From contig NZ_QAOJ01000017.1 of assembly GCF_003050835.1 (NCBI RefSeq), positions 1-64,000 of the forward strand: DNA of 64,000 nt, given 5' to 3'. Source of the stretch: Pseudomonas sp. GV071. Its GTDB lineage: Bacteria > Pseudomonadota > Gammaproteobacteria > Pseudomonadales > Pseudomonadaceae. Positions 60,022 to 64,000 of this stretch are shown here, piece after piece. The notes below the pieces were generated by a model, which saw nothing but the letters and a program-made list of their open reading frames with translations, was not told the origin of the DNA and did not search any database. Each line of letters starts with the position of its first letter. The stretch's first letter is position 1. The position numbers were made by a program, and so were the translations under genes.

Positions 60022-63000
60022 TTATACCGGCGCGGTTTGCGGAGTGCCAATTGCGTGGCGCGGGGTTAGGAAAGTCCCTGCAAATTTGTCAGGGGTTACC
60101 GCGCGGCTGAGGATGAAACCCTGGATTTGTTCGCAGCCTTCTTGAATGAGGAAGCCTTCCTGTTCGGGGGTTTCTACTCCTTCGGCGATGACGGTCAGTT
60201 GCATGCTGCGGCCCAGGGCAATGATGGCGCGGGTAATGGCGGCGTCGTGGGGGTCTTCGGGCAGGCCGCGGACGAAGGATTGGTCGATTTTCAGGGTGTC
60301 GAGCGGCAGGCGCTTGAGGTAGCTGAGGGAGGAGTAGCCGGTGCCGAAGTCGTCGATGGCCAGCAGCACGCCAAGTTTTTTCAGGTCGTGGAGGATGGTC
60401 AGGGCTTCTTCGGTCTGGTTCATGATGAAGCTTTCGGTGATTTCCAGTTGCAGCATATTCGGCTGCAGGTGGTGTTCGGCCAGCAGGTTGGCGATGCGCT
60501 CGACCAGGCGAGGCTGGCGCAGTTGGGCGCCGGCGAGGTTGACCGAAAGCGGGCCGAACGGTTGGTGCTGTTGTTGCCATTCGCCCATCTGCTTGCAGGC
60601 TTGGGCCAGCACCCAGTCGCCGATCGGCAGGATCAGGCCGTTGTCTTCGGCCAGGGCGATAAAACGTTCTGGCGGCACGTTGCCAAACACCGGGCTGTGC
60701 CAGCGCAGCAGTGCTTCGGCACCCACAATCTGGCGGGTGACCAGGCACAGTTTCGGTTGGTAGTGCAGGCTCAGTTCGTTGCGTTCGATGGCGCGGCGCA
60801 GTTCGTTTTCCAGGGCGATGCGGTCGGTGGCCTGTTCGGTCAGGTCGCGGGTGTACAGCTCGGCGCGGTTGCGGCCGTTGGCTTTGGAGCGGTACATGGC
60901 GGCGTCGGCGTTTTTGATCAGGGTGGCGACGTCCATGCCATCCTGGGGAAACAGGCTAGCGCCGATGCTGGCGGTGATGAAGAACTCATGGCCGTCAGCC
61001 TGGAAGGGCGCGCTCAGGCAGGTGAGCAGTTTGTTCGCCACCCGTTCGGCATCTTCGGCCTGGTGCAGGCCGGGCAACAAGATGATGAATTCGTCACCGC
61101 CCAGCCGTGCGACGGTGTCGATGTCGCGCAGTTGGCTGCGCAGGCGCTGGGCGGTGGCTTGTAGCAAGAGGTCGCCGACCGGGTGGCCGAGGCTGTCGTT
61201 GATGTGTTTGAAGCGATCGAGGTCGAGGAACAGCACGGCGCCGAGGCTGCTGTTGGATTGGCCGTCGGCGAGCATGGCGTGCAGGCGGTTTTCGAACAGC
61301 AGGCGGTTGGGCAGGCCGGTCAACGAGTCGTGGTGGGCCTGGTGGTCGAGTTTGTCCTGGGCGCGTTTGAGCGAGGTGATGTCGGCGAACACGCCGACAA
61401 AATGGGCGATCCGGCCCTCGCTGTTGCGCACGGCGCTGATGGTCAGCCACTGGGGGTATAGCTCGCCATTTTTGCGTTTATTGCAGATCTCGCCTTGCCA
61501 GTGGCTGGTGGCATCGAGCTGGTGCCACATGGCGGCGTAGAAGGCGCTGTCGTGCTGGCCGGAGGCGAGTAGGTGCGGCGAGCGGCCCAAGGCTTCGGCC
61601 TCGCTGTAGCCGGTGATCTCGGTGAACGCACGGTTGACGGCGGTGATGCGTTGTTCGGTATCGGTGATCAGCACGCCTTCGGCGGTGCTTTCGAACACGG
61701 TGGCGGCGAGCTGGAGTTTTTCCTGGGTGCGGGTGCGTTCGGTGACGTCGCGGGCAATGGTCAGTACGCAGCGTTCGCCGTTGATTTGCATGCCCTGCAT
61801 GGATATTTCGCACAGTCGCAGTTCGCCGTTTTTGGCGCGAATGACGGCGGTGTAGTCGCGTACCGTGCCGGTGTCTTTCAGGCGTTGCATGACGGCGGCG
61901 CGATCCGCCGGGTTGTGCCACAGGCCAAGGCCGATGGTGGACTGGTTGGCGACGTCGTCATTGCTGTAGCCGGTCAGGCTGCTGAAGCCTTCGTTCACTT
62001 CCAGGATCCGGCCGTCCTGCATGCGGGTTAGCAACAAGCCGTCGGGCGAGGCGTGGAAGGCTTTGGCGAACTTCTCTTCGGAAAACTGGAGCTGTTCCTG
62101 GGTTTGTTTCACTTGGCTGATATCGCGCACGACGACCACCAGCGCAGGGGTATCAGCGAGTTGGAACTGCTGGGCAGAAATCAGGCCGGTGAAGAGTTCG
62201 CCGTTCTGCCGGCGGAACAGCATCTCCAGGTTGCGCAGGCTTTCTCGCTGCAGGCGCTGAAGCACCTGCGGGCCGGCGCCGGGCACGCCCCAGAGGTTCA
62301 ATTTGGTGCCGTTTTTGCCGAGCGCGTCGGCGGCGCGGATGCCGGTGTGCTCTTCGAAGGACGGGTTCACTTCCAGTAGGCAGCCATCTTCTCGACGGGC
62401 GATCACCAGGATGTCCGGGCACTGCTGGAACACTGAGGCGAACTTCTGTTCGGAGAGACGCAGGGCCTGTTCGATCTGTTTGGTTTCGGTGACGTCGATC
62501 ATTACCCCGCGCAGCACGGCGGCACCGCGGTGTTCGATCAGGGTGACGATGTCGTGCACCCAGATCAGGCGGCCGTCGGCGGCGTACATGCGGTAGTCGA
62601 TGGTGTGGTCGCGGCCGGCGTCGGTCTCCTGGCGGCAGTAACTCAGGGTGCGTTCGCGGTCTTCGGGATGCAGGGCGTTGGCCCAGAAGTCCGGGTCGTG
62701 CCAGGCGCTTAACGGGTAGCCGAAGAGTTTTTCGGCGTGGGGCGATACGTAGGTGTAGCTGAAATCGTCGCGGTTGGCTTCCCAGGTCACCGCCGACAGG
62801 CATTCCACCAGGCTGCGAAAATGCTGTTCACTGCTGCGCAGGGCTTGTTCCAGGGTACCGCGGCGGCTGATTTCGCTGCTCAGGCGGCGGTTCACCGCTA
62901 CCACTGCAATCAATACCAGTAGCAGGATCGCCAGGCCTGGGCCCGCCACCATCAGGGTTTTGCGCCAGACGCTGCGTTGGTCCAGCACGCCACCGAGCCA

Positions 63001-63756
63001 GTGCTCCTGCATGGCTTCGATTTCGCTGCTGCTCAGGTCGGCGAACAGCTTGTCGAGGATATCCACCAGAATGGCCTGGTCTTTCGGTACGGCCATCGAC
63101 AGTTGGTAGCGGTAGGGCGTTTCGCCGGTGATGGCGATGCCTTCGAGCTTGAGTTGGCGCAGGCTCCAGACGCTGGAGGCGAGGTCGCCGACCAGGGCGT
63201 CTGCCTGGCCAGTGCCGACCGCTTGCAGGGCGGCAGCGACATTGGGTACGGGCAGCAGATTGAGGTCCGGGTGCTGGCTGCGCAGGATTTCGTGCGGTGC
63301 GTAGTTTTCTACTACTGCGACTTTCAGGCCGTACAGGTCTTTCAGCTCGCGCGGCTGGCGGCCATTGGTACGGGCGAGGATGACGATGGGGAAGTCGAGG
63401 TAAGGGCGGGTGAAGCTCAGGTAGCTTTGCCGCTCCGGGGTGGACATGGCGCCGGGCAGCAGATTGATGGTGCCGGCTCGGGCCTGCTTGAGCACTTCGC
63501 TCCAGGTGGTGGGCTCATAGATTTCCATCTTCACGCCCAGGCGTTTTTCCACCAAAGCGATGTAGTCAGCCGCCAAACCCATGTAGCGGCCCTGCTCGTC
63601 GCGGTATTCGAATGGTGGCCATGTCGCGTCGACACCCATGCGCAAGGTGGGGTGAGCCGTGAGCCAGGCTTGCTCCTCCTGAGTCAGCGTCAACGCCTGG
63701 GCGGGGGCTGTCCAATAGGCCAAACACAGCAGCAGAGTGGCGAGCAGTCGCGGCAT
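60022..63756 (-). CDS. rmcA: Dual GGDEF/EAL sensor RmcA
   Basis: 1244 residues from ATG 63756 (GAGG seven bases upstream), equal to RmcA in length. The order is: signal peptide; periplasmic SBP_bac_3 domain (about 20-250, RMGVDATWPPFEYRDEQGRY); TM (about 270-295); four PAS domains (about 320-810); GGDEF with intact ARLGGDEF and inhibitory RDID before it; EAL with intact GAEALLRW. Both catalytic motifs are kept. In P. aeruginosa RmcA is a c-di-GMP phosphodiesterase responding to redox state, phenazines and arginine. The gene next to rpoD and a tRNA matches the PAO1 arrangement. Confidence 0.93.
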   Translation of the reverse strand: MPRLLATLLLCLAYWTAPAQALTLTQEEQAWLTAHPTLRMGVDATWPPFEYRDEQGRYMGLAADYIALVEKRLGVKMEIYEPTTWSEVLKQARAGTINLLPGAMSTPERQSYLSFTRPYLDFPIVILARTNGRQPRELKDLYGLKVAVVENYAPHEILRSQHPDLNLLPVPNVAAALQAVGTGQADALVGDLASSVWSLRQLKLEGIAITGETPYRYQLSMAVPKDQAILVDILDKLFADLSSSEIEAMQEHWLGGVLDQRSVWRKTLMVAGPGLAILLLVLIAVVAVNRRLSSEISRRGTLEQALRSSEQHFRSLVECLSAVTWEANRDDFSYTYVSPHAEKLFGYPLSAWHDPDFWANALHPEDRERTLSYCRQETDAGRDHTIDYRMYAADGRLIWVHDIVTLIEHRGAAVLRGVMIDVTETKQIEQALRLSEQKFASVFQQCPDILVIARREDGCLLEVNPSFEEHTGIRAADALGKNGTKLNLWGVPGAGPQVLQRLQRESLRNLEMLFRRQNGELFTGLISAQQFQLADTPALVVVVRDISQVKQTQEQLQFSEEKFAKAFHASPDGLLLTRMQDGRILEVNEGFSSLTGYSNDDVANQSTIGLGLWHNPADRAAVMQRLKDTGTVRDYTAVIRAKNGELRLCEISMQGMQINGERCVLTIARDVTERTRTQEKLQLAATVFESTAEGVLITDTEQRITAVNRAFTEITGYSEAEALGRSPHLLASGQHDSAFYAAMWHQLDATSHWQGEICNKRKNGELYPQWLTISAVRNSEGRIAHFVGVFADITSLKRAQDKLDHQAHHDSLTGLPNRLLFENRLHAMLADGQSNSSLGAVLFLDLDRFKHINDSLGHPVGDLLLQATAQRLRSQLRDIDTVARLGGDEFIILLPGLHQAEDAERVANKLLTCLSAPFQADGHEFFITASIGASLFPQDGMDVATLIKNADAAMYRSKANGRNRAELYTRDLTEQATDRIALENELRRAIERNELSLHYQPKLCLVTRQIVGAEALLRWHSPVFGNVPPERFIALAEDNGLILPIGDWVLAQACKQMGEWQQQHQPFGPLSVNLAGAQLRQPRLVERIANLLAEHHLQPNMLQLEITESFIMNQTEEALTILHDLKKLGVLLAIDDFGTGYSSLSYLKRLPLDTLKIDQSFVRGLPEDPHDAAITRAIIALGRSMQLTVIAEGVETPEQEGFLIQEGCEQIQGFILSRAVTPDKFAGTFLTPRHAIGTPQTAPV

Positions 63757-63831
63757 GACGCGGCCTCGAGACAGCGTTGTGGAAGATGTGCCGAGTGTAG
63801 CCTTGTGGCGCGTTGCCAGCATCCAGAAAGC

Positions 63832-63859
63832 AAAACCCCCGGTCGAGGCCGGGGGTTTT
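63832..63859. terminator. Rho-independent terminator between rpoD and rmcA
   Basis: AAAACCCCCGG TCGAGG CCGGGGGTTTT, 40 bases after the rpoD stop and upstream of rmcA. Symmetric. Confidence 0.92.
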
Positions 63860-63898
63860 GTTTGCGCTTTTGTTACGCGTTACTCGTTGAGCAAAAAA

Positions 63899-64000
63899 TC
63901 ACTCGTCGAGGAACGAGCGCAGGTGCTCGCTGCGGGTCGGATGACGCAGCTTGCGCAGCGCCTTGGCTTCGATCTGCCGGATCCGCTCGCGGGTTACATC
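63899..64000 (-). CDS. rpoD: RNA polymerase sigma-70 factor RpoD, C-terminus (5' part outside window)
   Basis: The last 33 codons read DVTRERIRQIEAKALRKLRH PTRSEHLRSFLDE, then TGA at 63899-63901. This is the end of region 4.2 of the housekeeping sigma factor, whose helix-turn-helix binds the -35 element. The remainder lies beyond base 64000. Confidence 0.96.
   Translation of the reverse strand, partial: DVTRERIRQIEAKALRKLRHPTRSEHLRSFLDE

Noticed and set aside
1..64000. CRISPR arrays, prophage genes, toxin-antitoxin or restriction systems
   Set aside because: No regularly spaced direct repeats, phage structural genes or recognisable defence cassettes. The NERD protein alone is not evidence of a defence island.

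Overview
This is a chromosomal window from a fluorescent-type, non-aeruginosa Pseudomonas. Base composition is GC-rich and almost every protein reads as a typical Pseudomonas family. As I recall it, the gene order follows the P. aeruginosa PAO1 neighbourhoods creBCD, fiuIRA, glcB, comF, bioBFHCD and the PA0506-0508 acyl-CoA dehydrogenases. The right edge then matches the PAO1 tRNA, rmcA and rpoD neighbourhood. No prophage, plasmid origin or CRISPR array is visible. The only mobile-element trace is the C-terminal tail of an IS110-family transposase at base 1.

Layout. 1-8.7 kb: IS110 remnant, DUF2780 protein, YihG-like acyltransferase, retropepsin-like periplasmic protein, then the CreBC two-component system with a CBS protein, creD and small membrane proteins. 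8.9-12.9 kb: ferrichrome-type TonB receptor with its FecR-type and ECF sigma regulators and a candidate Fur box. 13-23 kb: a proofreading-type exonuclease coupled to a CBS/nucleotidyltransferase protein, a DUF2817 hydrolase with an MFS transporter and a LysR regulator, and a DUF1302/DUF1329 envelope pair. 23.5-26.6 kb: a quaternary-amine ABC importer. 26.7-30 kb: a compact chemoreceptor, porin and PstS-like operon. 30.2-36.5 kb: malate synthase G, GNAT, GcvR-like, RarD, SrkA and ComF. 36.6-41.1 kb: the biotin operon bioBFHCD with a candidate BirA operator lying inside the start of divergent comF. 41.2-49.6 kb: a miniature rod-like protein, an HEXXH metalloprotease-like protein, three paralogous acyl-CoA dehydrogenases and an inserted diguanylate cyclase.

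49.7-59.8 kb is the accessory-looking part. It holds a catalytically odd endonuclease I homologue, a GacA-controlled Rsm-type small RNA (perfect TGTAAG-N6-CTTACA palindrome, nine GGA motifs, terminator), a DUF347 membrane protein, an FMN reductase, and a LysR/polyamine-binding-protein/agmatinase group. After these come a Pmp3 peptide, an orphan GvpU homologue, a YjfB-like motility peptide, a DUF3592 protein and a NERD nuclease-like protein. 59.9-64 kb: a CAT-anticodon tRNA (probably tRNA-Ile2), rmcA (dual GGDEF/EAL) and the C-terminus of rpoD.

Several parts point to environmental sensing: CreBC, Fur/FiuI iron signalling, the chemoreceptor operon, two c-di-GMP proteins and the Gac/Rsm RNA. Several families of hairpin repeats (REP-like) separate the operons. 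The most notable items for follow-up are the Rsm RNA, the structured region after the IS110 remnant, the endonuclease I homologue without its usual catalytic histidine, the orphan GvpU, the mini rod protein and the BirA operator in comF. I did not find a clearly new multi-gene defence or mobile system.
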